64,000 nt of DNA from Balamuthia mandrillaris. Its lineage: Eukaryota > Discosea > Longamoebia > Balamuthiidae. The position numbers were made by a program, and so were the translations under genes. Positions 24,556 through 39,872 of the stretch are shown piece after piece; within the stretch, counting starts at the first letter, position 1; each line of letters begins with the position of its first letter. The stretch spans positions 122,413 through 186,412 of the forward strand of contig JAVKOQ010000090.1 of assembly GCA_031835245.1 (NCBI GenBank). Direction: 5' to 3'. Below the pieces are notes generated by a model. That model was given only the letters and a program-made list of their open reading frames with translations, was not told where the DNA came from and did not search any database.

Positions 24556-25092
24556 GTTTCGTTGGTTGGGCGAAAGGCCGCGAAAAATGGTGTTTTTGTC
24601 GACGAGGAGGGGAAGCGCTTCTCCCTTTTCGGTGCATGTTTTCTGTTGTTGCTTTCCAACCGCCCCCTTTGCTGCTGTCCTGCTGTGCTTTCTTTTGCAA
24701 TGGACCCCCAACCGATAGCACAAGAACAAGGGGGGAAGGGGAGGGGTTTGTTTGTTGCTTTTTAAAAAAGGGTATTTTAGGAACATTGTAGAAGAAGTTC
24801 CACAAATTGTTCGTCAGAGACCTCTTTGATGGAGGTCCTTTGTAGCAACTCGGCCAATCTGCATGCCAGTTGATGTTTACACTTTGGTGAATGATTCAAG
24901 GAGAGAAGAGGACGGAGAACAAGGGAATAGGAGGAGGCAGCGAAGAAGGCAGAGAAACCAAACAGCAGAGGGGAAGAACGAGTGAGCGAGAGCAAAGTAA
25001 TGGATGAAGAAGAGAGCAGAGAAGACGAGAATGAAAAGAAGAGGAGGAGAAGGAGAGTGAACCATGAGTGAGCCTCGTTTCGTTGGTTGGGC
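24556..25092. repeat. 16-bp direct repeats flanking an inserted ZSWIM7 fragment
   Basis: The sequence GTTTCGTTGGTTGGGC occurs at 24556-24571 and again at 25077-25092. Between them lies about 505 bp, most of which is a near-identical copy of the 3' end of ZSWIM7. The first five bases are also present at the matching place in the intact gene, so the true target-site-like duplication is 11-16 bp. Confidence 0.8.
24633..25081 (-). pseudogene. Truncated duplicate of the ZSWIM7 3' end (last exon plus its intron)
   Basis: The stretch matches 29411-29793 with only a few substitutions in the shared 310 bp (for example Val for Ala in EQFVELL), plus about 80 bp in its left part absent from the intact copy. 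It contains the last coding exon (24777-24881, 35 codons from CKHQLACRLAELLQ to the stop) and the intron before it, but none of the upstream exons, so it cannot make the protein. Retention of intron sequence argues against an mRNA-derived copy. Confidence 0.85.
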
Positions 25093-25675
25093 TGATCTGT
25101 TTCAGGACCTTAATTTCCAACAAAACACTTTTTTTCTTTTTTTAAGTGTCTTGCCCTAACCTTAAATTTTGAAGGCTCAAGAGAAAAAAGGAATACTTTC
25201 CTTATATTTCATGGGTAAATTCTTCATAAGTGAGTGGTTGCCCTTATCCGGCGCAGCTCTCTCCTATCTACCTTGCCAGTTTTTGCTGGAGTCTTTTATC
25301 ATTTACTTGCTTTTACTGAAACAAAAAATTCCTTGAATTGAGAAACAAAGGACCAAAGAAGAGAAAAAAAGGCCACAAAGAAAGATAGCAAGAGAGGAGG
25401 AGGCCAAAGCATGAGGGGAGAGCACGAGAAGAGGAAGAACAAGAACAAGAACAAGAAGAACATCAAGAAGAAAACAAGAACAAGAAGCAAGAACCTGTTT
25501 CAACTCTGCACACATAAGCTGCTGGAAAACAGAGTGTTGATAAAATCACCAACACTTATCTCAAGACTCCTCATGTTGGATCTGTCCCGGACCCTCAGCT
25601 CTCCTTTCTTTTGTATCTTCCATCCTTCCTTTCTCCCTTTTTCCTTTTCTCTCAGTGTACTTTGAAGCAACGTTG

Positions 25676-26350
25676 GAGATTCACTCTCGTTGTCCTTCCT
25701 CTATTCTCTTGAATACACTTCTTGTCTCATTACCAACTCTTTCTTTCCTAAGGTTGGATTCAACCAACAAGAGTAATAGTAGCATTGCTTTCATGAAGTT
25801 TAATCTTGGTACAATAGTTAAAGCTCGCTCTGGTGAGGTGGCTTCTCTGGCCCTTTTCGTTTCACTGCCAGGGCTTCAATGCTTTCTGCTCTGCTGAGCA
25901 TGAAATTGTAAAGATAGAAAGCGCCCATGAATAAACTTGCAAGGTACTAAACTATGCTCATCCCCACTATTTCATTGTTCAAGGTTTCTGTTAGGATTTG
26001 AACTGAACTTTTCTTCACCACCTTGCATATTACCAGATTGAAGGCATAAAATCTCTAAGGGCAACATGGGTTTGACTGTTTGCTTGTCTTGGAACATATG
26101 AAAGGATGGATGGAAGTGAGGCTTACACTATGATTGGTAGCAACTGGGTAAGATATTAATTATTTTGTTTTTTGGTTGTAACTGTTGTTGATATTCTGTT
26201 TTCTGGCATCCTTCCACTTTGGCTAGAACATGACATTTGCTTTCACTATCAGCTTCAGCTTTGACTTCAACTTCAACTTTGGCTTTAACTTCAGCTTTGA
26301 CTTCACTTTCAACTTTGGGTTCCGTTTCACCTTTGGCTTCAGCTTCAACT
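25676..26350 (-). other. Minus-strand coding-like tracts, possible second transposon protein
   Basis: Two open minus-strand tracts without a clear start. One at about 25676-25880 reads ERALTIVPRLNFMKAMLLLL then NLRKERVGNETRSVFKRIEE. The other at about 26165-26350 is a Lys/Glu/Val/Ala repeat (KVESEVKAEVKAKVEVEVKA) made from a degenerate hexanucleotide. They may be exons of a second element-encoded protein or relics; no family is recognised and joins between them are not established. Confidence 0.3.
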
Positions 26351-27047
26351 TCAGCTTTTGATTATTCCTCTTCTTCTTTTTCCTCCTCTTCACCATTCCC
26401 ATCCTCCTACTCATCTCCCTCCTCTTCTTTCTTGACTATAAAATGGGAAGAATATTAAATGGAAGCATCTGAAAAGGCACTTACCCTAAACAATTAGCTT
26501 CCATGATCGATGGGTTGATAATTAACCCACCAACCAAAAATCAAAATAGGTGCCTAACTATTTTAGAGCAGAGATCTTGATGATGTTTTTCCATATATAT
26601 ATGACCAACGCGCAGTGGTTTGGTTTGGCGGTGGTCCTTGTCGACACTAAATTTCCAGCTATTTCATATTTGGAAAGTTAAATTTTTTCTCAAGTTTGCT
26701 AAACAAATTTTAATTTCGAAAGACTTTTTTCCACCAGGCGTACCTACTGCTGTGCCCTGACCAAGCCATTATTCTGACTCGTTTGCACTAACTCCAAAGT
26801 GACCTTACACGCCACTGCTGAAGGCAAGGCAACTTGTTGAGATTAATCCGAGGTTTTCTCACAATCCCAGTTTGTTCTCCTGCGTTTTGATTTGAGTTTC
26901 ACAACTTGAATCTAACACCTACGTTCATACTGTGAATCATAGGTGCTCACCTTTGTTCTGACTGCTGACTCATAGCGGAGCCTCACACCCTCCTCTAACA
27001 GCAATCTGGGACCGCTTCCAACTGGTGACTTGGAAGCACCAAAAACA

Positions 27048-29306
27048 ATGGAGATGACGACCGTCACCGTTGACTCCGAACATCTTGGCCTGGCAACCAA
27101 GATGGTACGTTTGTCTCTGGAGGGAGTTGACAACTCTTCGCTTCAGACTTGCCCAAGTTAGATGAAACAGAGCAAACAACTCACACACATTACCACACCA
27201 CTACACTTGGCGGTTTTTCCTCGTTGCATTGGCTCCTTTACTTTGACCATCTTTATCCTTTTTTCTTGGTTGCATTGGCTTAACTGCTTTGCCTCCAATC
27301 CCTCTCTCCCTCTCTCCCTCTCCCTCTCTCTCCCTCCCTCCCCTCTCTTTGTCACTTTAAATGCTTGCCTCCTCTTTATTTTTTTTAGCAGGACGGCCAT
27401 TATGACCAATACAGCACTAGCCGGCTCTCAATCAAAGAGCTTAAAAATCGCGAAAAGGACATGGATGAACTCCATGCTGCCCAGAAGTCCACTGCCGAGT
27501 TTCAAAAGCGACGAAAGGGCCTAAAGCAAACCATCAAAAGGCGAGAGAGAACGCTTGCAAAGCAAGGTAGTTTCTTTTTCATTTTCCCTCTTTTTTACAT
27601 CTCAGTGCTGGGAGCTAATGGGCACTTTTTCTTTTTCTTCATATGAAGTTGTTTCTAGAAAACCTCGAGGAACTAGTAGAAATGCTCAAAGGGGCACTCC
27701 TCCTGATGAAGAGGATGAGGAGGCAGTGGAGGAGACCTCAATGAAGAACAAAGGCTTGAGCAAGAGGAAGACGAGCCAGAGAAAGAACAACAACAACTGT
27801 CCGTCCACCTCATTGTTGCCTAACAGGCCACCAGGCGCGAGGCATCCCGCTGTGCCCAAAGCCTAGCAGAAGCATGTACAACGAATATTTATGCCGATCC
27901 TCACGTTGTACATGCTTCTGCTAGGCTTTGGAAGAACCCAACACGCGGGTAGCTGTTGGAGCCAGAGGTGCTAGGCCAGCAACTGTTACCACTGCTATCC
28001 CTCTAGGCCAAGTTCAGGTAGCAGCTTCACAAAAGAGAGCGGTTACAACTACAGGGCCTAGCACTAAGCAAGGTACTACCCCATTCAAAATCAATAGATG
28101 GTGTACAATCCATAATAACAGTGGTTTTATTTTTAAATGCAGGAGCAAACCTACAAAGCTCAAAAAGAAGAAGGGTTTTGACGCCTAGCCATGGAGCCAC
28201 GCCAGAGGAACAGGTTAGATGAATGAAACAAAATGTAACAAAGAAGTTTGTTAACAATTGTCCTCTTTTGAAGAGATTATTAAATAGATTACTTCTTTGT
28301 TTCCCTTTCCGAGCAGCAAAGGACTTTCAATATCTGTCTGATGTTCCTCTTTCTTTCTTCACATCCCTTCTAAACCGATTAGCACCAATAGTCTCACACT
28401 CATGGGACGGAAGGTTTGCAAACTCGTCGCAATTCAATTGCAGCACTTTCCCCTGAGTTGGAGCTCTTTCTCGCTCTGCACCGCCTTCGCCATGGTCACA
28501 CTTTGGGACACACCGCCATTATCACCAAGCAGAGCAAGGCCACATTGTCTCGTTCTTTTGCCAAGGTCACTTCCCTTCTATCAAGCTTCTTTCAAATGCT
28601 CAACTTGGTGTCATTGCCAATCATCACCTTCCCGTCGTCTTCATCATAACGTCATTTACTCTGAAGACACAGAGATTGCTTTGATTGTGGACGGGTCCCA
28701 TCAACCTATTCTAAAGCCTTCTGACAAAAATACTCGATGTGGTTACTGGAGTGGCAAGGTACTTTCTATCCTCGCTGGCTGGTTTTTATTTGTACCCACT
28801 CATGGTAACTTGCTCCTGTTCGTTTTCAGGAACAAGATTTCACCATTTTAATACTTGCCTTCATAACTCCTACTGGTTGGGTATCAAGTCTAAGTGGCAG
28901 CTTTCCTGGAAGCATTGGCGACAAGGGCATCTGGAATGTGCTTGGAGATGATGGACCATGGAATGCATTGGAAAGCTGGGGGGCAATATGTGGCGATAAA
29001 GGATTTGTTGGCATTGAGCATGATCATCGTGCTGTGGTTTGCAAAAAGGCTCCGAAGAACGGTACTCTTTCAGAGGCTGACATCATGGAAAACAGTTATG
29101 TGAGCAGTCTACGAGTGCGCGTTGAAAATACCTTCGCCAGAATGAAGCAGTGGAAGGCGTGCCGGCAACGTAGAATGAACCTCGCCTCGCATCAACAAAT
29201 GTGGAATGTTATTGCCTCGTTGGTAAACTTGGCATGGCTGGGCTGGGACCTTAGCAACTGGGAAAGTGGTGAAGACGGACTTTTCTTTCTTCATAACACC
29301 TCTTGA
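27048..29306 (+). CDS. DDE-superfamily transposase with introns, probably damaged
   Basis: The ATG at 27048 begins TVTVDSEHLGLATKM and splices to a coiled-coil exon (SIKELKNREKDMDELHAAQK) and a Ser/Lys-rich exon. Further on come a helix-turn-helix exon (LSPELELFLALHRLRHGH, KQSKATLSRSFAKV) and the catalytic part: first Asp in EIALIVDGSHQPI, a phase-matched intron after YWSGK (donor GTACTT near 28759), second Asp in NVLGDDGPWNAL or GAICGDKGFVG, and Glu in RVRVENTFARMKQWKACRQR. The VENTFxRxKxW motif is typical of DDE_Tnp_4. Frames disagree at about three places (27864-27930, 28410-28420 and 28630-28650), so the copy seems degraded, although missed introns could explain some of these. Catalytic residues look intact. 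Confidence 0.65.
27856..27931. repeat. Perfect 28-bp inverted repeat with a 20-nt loop
   Basis: Arms at 27856-27883 and 27904-27931 are exact reverse complements (first 20 bases of the left arm: CCAAAGCCTAGCAGAAGCAT). The hairpin lies inside the transposase gene where the upstream frame hits a stop and the downstream frame resumes in another phase. Confidence 0.97.
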
Positions 29307-29324
29307 GTGCATACTGGCGAGAGA

Positions 29325-29358
29325 GAAAGTGAGCGAGAGAGAGAGCGCACGAGAAAGG

Positions 29359-29389
<31 letters not shown>

Positions 29390-29410
29390 CAAGAGAGCAA
29401 GAGAGCGAGT
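29325..29410. repeat. GA-rich microsatellite between transposase and ZSWIM7
   Basis: Imperfect GAGAGC/GAGAGA run directly upstream of the shared ZSWIM7 3' flank. It replaces the sequence that lies at the same side in the truncated ZSWIM7 copy. Confidence 0.8.
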
Positions 29411-29487
29411 GCATGTTTTCTGTTGTTGCTTTCCCCCCGCCCCTGTGCTGCTGTTGGGGGGTTTGTTGCTTTTTAAAAAAGGGTATT

Positions 29488-30298
29488 TTAGGAACATTGT
29501 AGAAGAAGTTCCGCAAATTGTTCGTCAGAGACCTCTTTGATGGAGGTCCTTTGTAGCAACTCGGCCAATCTGCATGCCAGTTGATGTTTACACTTTGGTG
29601 AATGATTCAAGGAGAGAAGAGGACGGAGAACAAGGGAACAGGAGGAGGCAGCGAAGAAGGCAGAGAAACCAAACAGCAGAGGGGAAGAACGAGTGAGCGA
29701 GAGCAAAGTAATGGATGAAGAAGAGAGCAGAGAAGACGAGAATGAAAAGAAGAGGAGGAGAAGGAGAGAGAACCATGAGTGAGCCTCGTTTCAAGACGTG
29801 ATAGTCAAAGGCCTCGCAGGAACAGTAATGGGAGAAGCATATGTAGTCCATTCTATTTTTGCGATGGGAGGGCAACCGGAAGAAAGAGCGACCGCTGGGT
29901 TGTGCCACCACCTGCACTACTCGATTCCTATCGATGATGTCCAGGGCAGCAAATAGTGTAGTGGAAAACACAAAGTGCAACCTGCAGAAAATGAATCTCT
30001 CCGCGATGAGCAAAAAATGGAGGGGACAAAAAGGAAAGGTCACGTAAAGGAAAACCGTACGACAACAGGTTCTCATTTGACACTGCACCAGAATGCCTCC
30101 ATTAGCAGACTTTGAGAGAGGAGAGGGAAACCAAGTGATCTACGTACGCCCTTCCTGTTGAACCTGGGAAAAAAGTTCTTCCACTATCTGCTCCAACGAA
30201 GGAAGAGGGGGCGTCAACGAGGTTAGCGCCTCCCACCGTTCATCTTCCTTAGCGCTGCTTCCCATGCCGAGCCGCTCATGTCCCGCCTGTTGTTGCAT
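29488..30298 (-). CDS. ZSWIM7: ZSWIM7/SWS1, SWIM-domain recombination protein
   Basis: Exons in transcription order, 30298-30148, 30082-30061 (only 22 nt), 29981-29774 and 29592-29488, give 161 residues; human ZSWIM7 has 140. Conserved blocks are SLEQIVEELF, SNENLLSLHFVFSTTLFAAL plus DIIDRNRVVQV, and the zinc-binding SWIM motif C-x-C...C-x-H: HYCSCEAFDYHVLKRGSL followed by MCKHQLACRLAEL. SWS1 pairs with SWSAP1/Shu-complex RAD51 paralogues in homologous recombination. An intron separates the two halves of the SWIM motif. The last exon and intron are duplicated at 24.6-25.1 kb, separated from this gene by the transposon. Confidence 0.93.
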
Positions 30299-30463
30299 TT
30301 TAACTTTTTTTTTTGTTCACCTTTAAATTTTTTCCTGGAAACTAATTATTAATAACAAATATGACTTTGTTTTTTTTAACTTGGTTGAATTTATTTATCG
30401 TAGTCCTTTAGGGGCTATAAAAAAAGAATGGGTTTTCAGTCTATGGGCTGAAGACGAAATGCT

Positions 30464-35683
<5,220 letters not shown>

Positions 35684-35837
35684 CGTCTCTTTTCTTTCTG
35701 GTCTTCGCTACGTTTTTCTTTTCAAATTTCCCTCAAATTGTGGACAACCTAAGCACACCATATGACCGGACTGTGAAATTTCGTGGCCTGGATCAGGACG
35801 TCCCGACACTTACCTGGAAGGGGCGAGAGAGAAGAGA

Positions 35838-36188
35838 ATGGCAGAAGCTGAGGCGGAACAGTTGGGACTCTCCACCAATGCTGCTTTTTATTCGGTGTTG
35901 GGTATTGTTTTCCCTTTTCCTCTCCCCTTGGTAAGTTACTCAGTTGGTTTGTTTTGATGGGCAACAGCCAACTCCTTTTGGTTGGTAACGGTGGGCATGC
36001 TTTGGGGTTGCACCAACCCATTTATCAAGTTGGGAAGCAGGGGAGTGCAGGATCTTGACAAACGGTCGCACCCACTGCTTCAGTTCCTGTCGGAAACTGT
36101 TTATCTCTTTACACGATGGCAGGTTTGTTTTTCTCTTTTTCCTGATTGTCTCTACTCTCGTTCTCCTCTTCTAGTTGTTGCTCTTGTA

Positions 36189-36228
<40 letters not shown>

Positions 36229-36894
36229 CGTACCATCCTCGTGCTAACGGAGTTACACGTGTAGTATGTACTGCCATTCGCTATCAACATGATGGGTTCC
36301 GTTCTCTTCTTTTGGTCTCTTGGAAGTTCAGGTGCACATTCCAAAACACTCACCCTTTCTCGCTGTCTCTTGCTTCTTCCTCTGCTGCCTCTTTTTCTTG
36401 TTATTATTATTATTATTATTATTGTTGTTGTTGTTCTTCTTCTTCTTCTTCTTGCTCTTCTTGTTCTTCTTGTTCTTCTTCTTCTTCTTCTTCTTCTTCT
36501 TCTTCTTCTTGTTCTTGTTCTTGTTCTTCTTCTTCTTCTTGTTCTTCTTCTTCTTCTTGTTGTTGTTCTTCTTCTTGTTCTTCTTCTTGTTCTTCTTCTT
36601 CTTCTTCTCTTTGGCTTTCTCACTAAGACTGAATCACAATTTTGTCTTCTCCAGATATATCATTGGTGGTTCCGATTACCAACTCTTTGACATTCTTGTT
36701 CACTACGCTTACAGGCCAGCTTCTTGGAGAGAAGTCACTCGCTCCTGGTACGCATCTGTTTTTCTCGCTGCATTCAATTCAACCTGTAGCGCCAACTTCA
36801 AGCATTTGTTTTTGTATTTTTGATAGGTGCTTACCTGGGCATGCTTTGTGTTCTCTTTGGCATCTCCATTTGTGTGCTCAGCAAAAGTGTGTAA
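35838..36894 (+). CDS. TMEM234: TMEM234-family small multi-pass membrane protein
   Basis: Exons 35838-35901, 35968-36122, 36265-36331, 36655-36747 and 36827-36894 give 148 residues; the human protein is about 140-164. Conserved blocks are TVGMLWGCTNPFIKLGS, YVLPFAINMMGSVLFFWSLG, ISLVVPITNSLTFLFTTLTG and YLGMLCVLFGISICVLS, forming four hydrophobic segments. The family is distantly related to EamA/drug-metabolite transporters, and its role is poorly known. The intron before exon 4 is filled with TTC/TTG trinucleotides, and another intron has a CT tract. Start chosen at the ATG at 35838 because it keeps phase into the conserved block. Confidence 0.92.
36404..36610. repeat. TTATT/TTC/TTG trinucleotide repeat in a TMEM234 intron
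   Basis: About 200 bp of ATT, then TTC and TTG trinucleotides directly before the exon 4 acceptor. Long open frames over this region are repeat translations. Confidence 0.93.
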
Positions 36895-36917
36895 AAAAGT
36901 GGTTTCTCAAGATAGAG

Positions 36918-36954
<37 letters not shown>

Positions 36955-37287
36955 CAGAGAGCAGAGAGCAGAGCGGAGAGAGGGGAGCGGAGAGAGCAGA
37001 GAGGAGAAAGGAGAGAGCTGAGAGACGAGGTCACAATGTGGTCGTGTCGACCAGCCCTTTAAATTAAATTTGTTTTATTATTATTTATTTTTATTTTTTC
37101 TGCCCCAAAAAGTAGTCGAGGAGGAGGAAGAGCCACACCGTCCGCACACGACCCCGTTGCTGATCTACTCGAGGTTTGCTTGTTTTTTTTTTGCTTTTCG
37201 TTGCTTCTTCATCTTCTTTTTTGATTCTCTTTTCGTTTTTTTTTTGACCCTCCTTTGATGAAATCGAATAAAAAATAGGAAAACAAA
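36895..37287. other. Intergenic region downstream of TMEM234
   Basis: A GA-rich tract at 36917-37020 is followed by T-rich sequence leading to the PRA1 start. No exon is recognised. Confidence 0.55.
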
Positions 37288-38235
37288 ATGGCAGCGAACA
37301 TCGATTTCACTATTCGCAGCTGGGCTGATTTTGCCACGCAAGGCTACTCTGCGCCGCAAGGAGCGCCTGACGTGCAGAACCGATTGCAACAGAACCCCAA
37401 GTTCTATGTCGCCAATTACACCGTCGTCATCGCTGCTATTGTCCTTCTTACCAGGTTTCGCTGGAACTTTTTCCCCCTCTATCTCTTTCTCCCTTCTTCT
37501 TTATTGTTTCTCTTTCTCTCTTCTTTTTCTTCCTTTTTTTCCTCGATGTTGTGTGTTAATCTTTTGGTTGTTCAGCTACTTCTACACAGAACTCTTTGCC
37601 ACCATTTTGATCGTAGGCATCACGGCAGGCATCTTGTTCTTCTTGAAGGATCAAACCCTCCAACTCGGTGGTGTGGTCATTACCCCTACCATGCAGATCG
37701 GCGCCCTCGTTGTTGGTACGATTCTCTCTGCTCACGCTTCTCTCGTTCTGCCGTTCTCTTTTCTGTATTTCCTATTCTCCTCGCTGCTCTCTCTGCCTGG
37801 TATTCTCTCCTTGTTGTTCTTTCTTTAATATATCATTATTCAGAGGCTCTGTTGGTTATCTACATTGCTGATAGCTTCCAGCCATTGCTCTATTCCTCAC
37901 TCTTTGGTGTTGTGGGCACGTAATCCTCCTCATACGCACTCAATTCATGAACTTTATTCTTATTTTGTTGGTTTTTTTTTTTTACAGTATGTTTGGGCCA
38001 TGCTGTGATGAAAGAGGCTCAAACCGCTGTGGGAAGCTTCAAGTCTAGCATCAAGGGCGCTGGCGCCAAGGCCTCCTCCTTTGTCAGCGATGTGAGAACC
38101 GACATCCAAAACGAATTCCACAAGGTACATCAGCGTTCTTTCAACAACAAACAAAAAAAAAGTTGCAACCTGTACGTTCATTCTTTAACCGTTGTACTAA
38201 TTCCTCTCCTTTTTGGCATCCACCAGCGCGACTAA
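37288..38235 (+). CDS. PRA1-family (prenylated Rab acceptor) membrane protein
   Basis: Exons 37288-37454, 37576-37715, 37844-37915, 37988-38124 and 38227-38235 give 174 residues, typical for PRA1. The N-terminal RSWADFATQGYSAPQGAPDV with a following NYTVVIAAIVLL, then SYFYTELFATILIVGITAGI and MQIGALVVEALLVIYIADS, give the four hydrophobic segments in two hairpins. PRA1 proteins bind prenylated Rab GTPases in Golgi/ER membranes. The third intron only keeps frame if its donor is GC (G/GCACGT) rather than GT, giving FGVVVCLGHAVMKEA; GCACGT is one base from the common GTACGT donor of this genome. The C-tail is helical (KGAGAKASSFVSDVRTDI). The last coding exon is nine bases. Confidence 0.88.
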
Positions 38236-38790
38236 AGCAAAGCAGCATTCATTCATTCATTCTTGCAGCGGCTTTCTTTTCGTTTCATTTTGCTGCATGG
38301 GGATGGGGTCCCATTGTACACGAGTTCTTTCAATACATTTCACCTGTTAGACATGAGATTAGACATGAGAGTTCATCGAAGCTAGTCATGACGACATTAA
38401 ATGTAATTTCATGACGACACGGAAATGCGTTAAGCGGAAAGCAACTGGCGGAGAGAGCAAACTGATCTTCATGAAGCTTCTGCGAGGAGGCTCATGCTGG
38501 GGCTTGTCCACGACTCACTTTTCTCATTGCACGAAAGCAAAGGAGCGACACTTTTTTCGTTGTTTTGAACTAAAGGTTGGTCATTTGCTTGTGACACCAA
38601 ACACACTCAAATAGTTCCTCCAGATGTTCATCCATCTTTTTGTGTTCAGTATCACACGCGCCTGCGAGGCTCTGTGAGCAGCAGGAGCCACTTCATTCAA
38701 TCTGAGGGCACTTCGACGATCTTTCTTCGTAGAACACCGAAGGCACAACCCTTTTGCTTCAAAAGACACTGCTGGAAACGCTCCTTGGCA
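38236..38790. other. Intergenic region
   Basis: 555 bp between PRA1 and the HAD phosphatase. I see no exon, RNA gene or repeat of note. A GTG-initiated frame runs into the HAD start but has no ATG. Confidence 0.5.
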
Positions 38791-39827
38791 ATGGAAGACA
38801 GTCTCCCAAGGCTGAGGGCGGTGGCCCTGGACTTTGACAAGACCCTCACTGAGTCGGACACAATTCAATGGGTAGTTGAGGAGTCCATCAACTCATCCAG
38901 AGACAAAGATGCCAAACGCGCTAAATGGGAGGAGCTCGTCGCCATTTACAACGCAGCTGTGCGGGACTACATGCAGACACTAATGGAAGAACAGCACCAC
39001 TCCCCGTCTAGCGATGAACAGCAAAGACAGCAACGCCTGCGCGCTTTCTTCGAGGCACAAGCCAAAGCGGAACACACAACGCTGCCCTACATCCAACAAC
39101 ACAAGTTATTGAGCGGAGTGACAAGAGAGCGGTGGCGGAACCTGTGGCGTAAGTGTGGAGGCACGCTGCAGGCGAGCGCGGTGGACACACTGGCTGAAAT
39201 GCGTGCCAGCACTCGCGGTCAAGTGGAGTTCTACATCCTGTCTTCAGGGTGGAACAAGGAATTTATTTGGGGGTGTGCCCAGCTGCATGGCTTGGTCGCT
39301 TCTCCTGACCACATTCTCAGCAATGACACCGTATATGCTCCTATCGAGGAGGGGGGCCATACCACCGGAGAGCTGACTTTGAGCTTTGTCACTGCTTTTG
39401 ACAAAGAAGCTTGCATTAAACGATTACAAGCTCAACATGGTATGTTACTTCTTTCCTATCTCTTCTTGCATCGTTTTCTTGGTTTGTATGTTTTTTTTTC
39501 TCAACACCTCTTTTTCTTTCTGCAGGACCGTTGATGTATGTGGGAGACTCACTGAACGACTTGTTGGCATTGATGGCGGCTGATGTGGGCGTGTTGTTGT
39601 GCCCATCCAAAAAGACAGAAGACGAAAATAAAATGGAGGAGAAAAGCCACGTAATGACAGTGATGGAACGGTTTGGTGTTAGGTACCGAACCATTGAGGA
39701 ACACATGAAGCTCCTAAAAGAGACCGAACTGAGCGGTGAAGGAAAGGAGAACGCTGTCATACTTGCAACCTCTTGGACCCAGATAGGCGAACTGTTTCGG
39801 TTGTACACACAAAGACCAACAAACTGA
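38791..39827 (+). CDS. HAD-superfamily phosphatase resembling the C-terminal domain of plant TH2
   Basis: Exons 38791-39439 and 39526-39827 give 316 residues. Catalytic motif I is ALDFDKTLTESDT (nucleophile Asp and general acid Asp), motif II is the Ser in FYILSSGWNKEF, and motif IV is YVGDSLNDLLAL. Between motifs I and II lies a helical cap with WEELVAIYNAAVRDYM. The order and the spacing to DVGVLLCPSKK resemble the HAD part of plant TH2, a thiamine monophosphate phosphatase; that substrate is an inference from remembered similarity. Start at the first ATG in frame. It converges on BUB2 with only 45 bp between stop codons, so the 3' UTRs must overlap or be very short. Confidence 0.8.
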
Positions 39828-39872
39828 AAGTGAAGGTTAGAAACGGAACAAATTATTACAAAGAAAAAACAT

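Larger units (their letters stand above)
25093..29306 (+). mobile_element. DDE DNA transposon (Harbinger/IS4EU-like), boundaries approximate
   Basis: A 4.2-kb stretch with base usage unlike the neighbours. Its right half encodes a DDE_Tnp_4-type transposase on the plus strand; its left half shows coding-like tracts on the minus strand. Two divergent reading units are known in Harbinger elements, so the layout fits. I could not find terminal inverted repeats or a target-site duplication by eye, so both ends are guesses: the left is set at the ZSWIM7-fragment junction and the right at the transposase stop codon. Confidence 0.55.

Noticed and set aside
36171-36690. Long Arg/Thr-, Ser/Cys- and Leu/Val-rich frames over the TMEM234 intron
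   Set aside because: They come from TTC/TTG/ATT repeats within an intron defined by phase-matched TMEM234 exons.
38674-38790. N-terminal extension of the HAD phosphatase from an upstream GTG
   Set aside because: No ATG supports it and the ATG at 38791 sits just before the catalytic motif, as expected.
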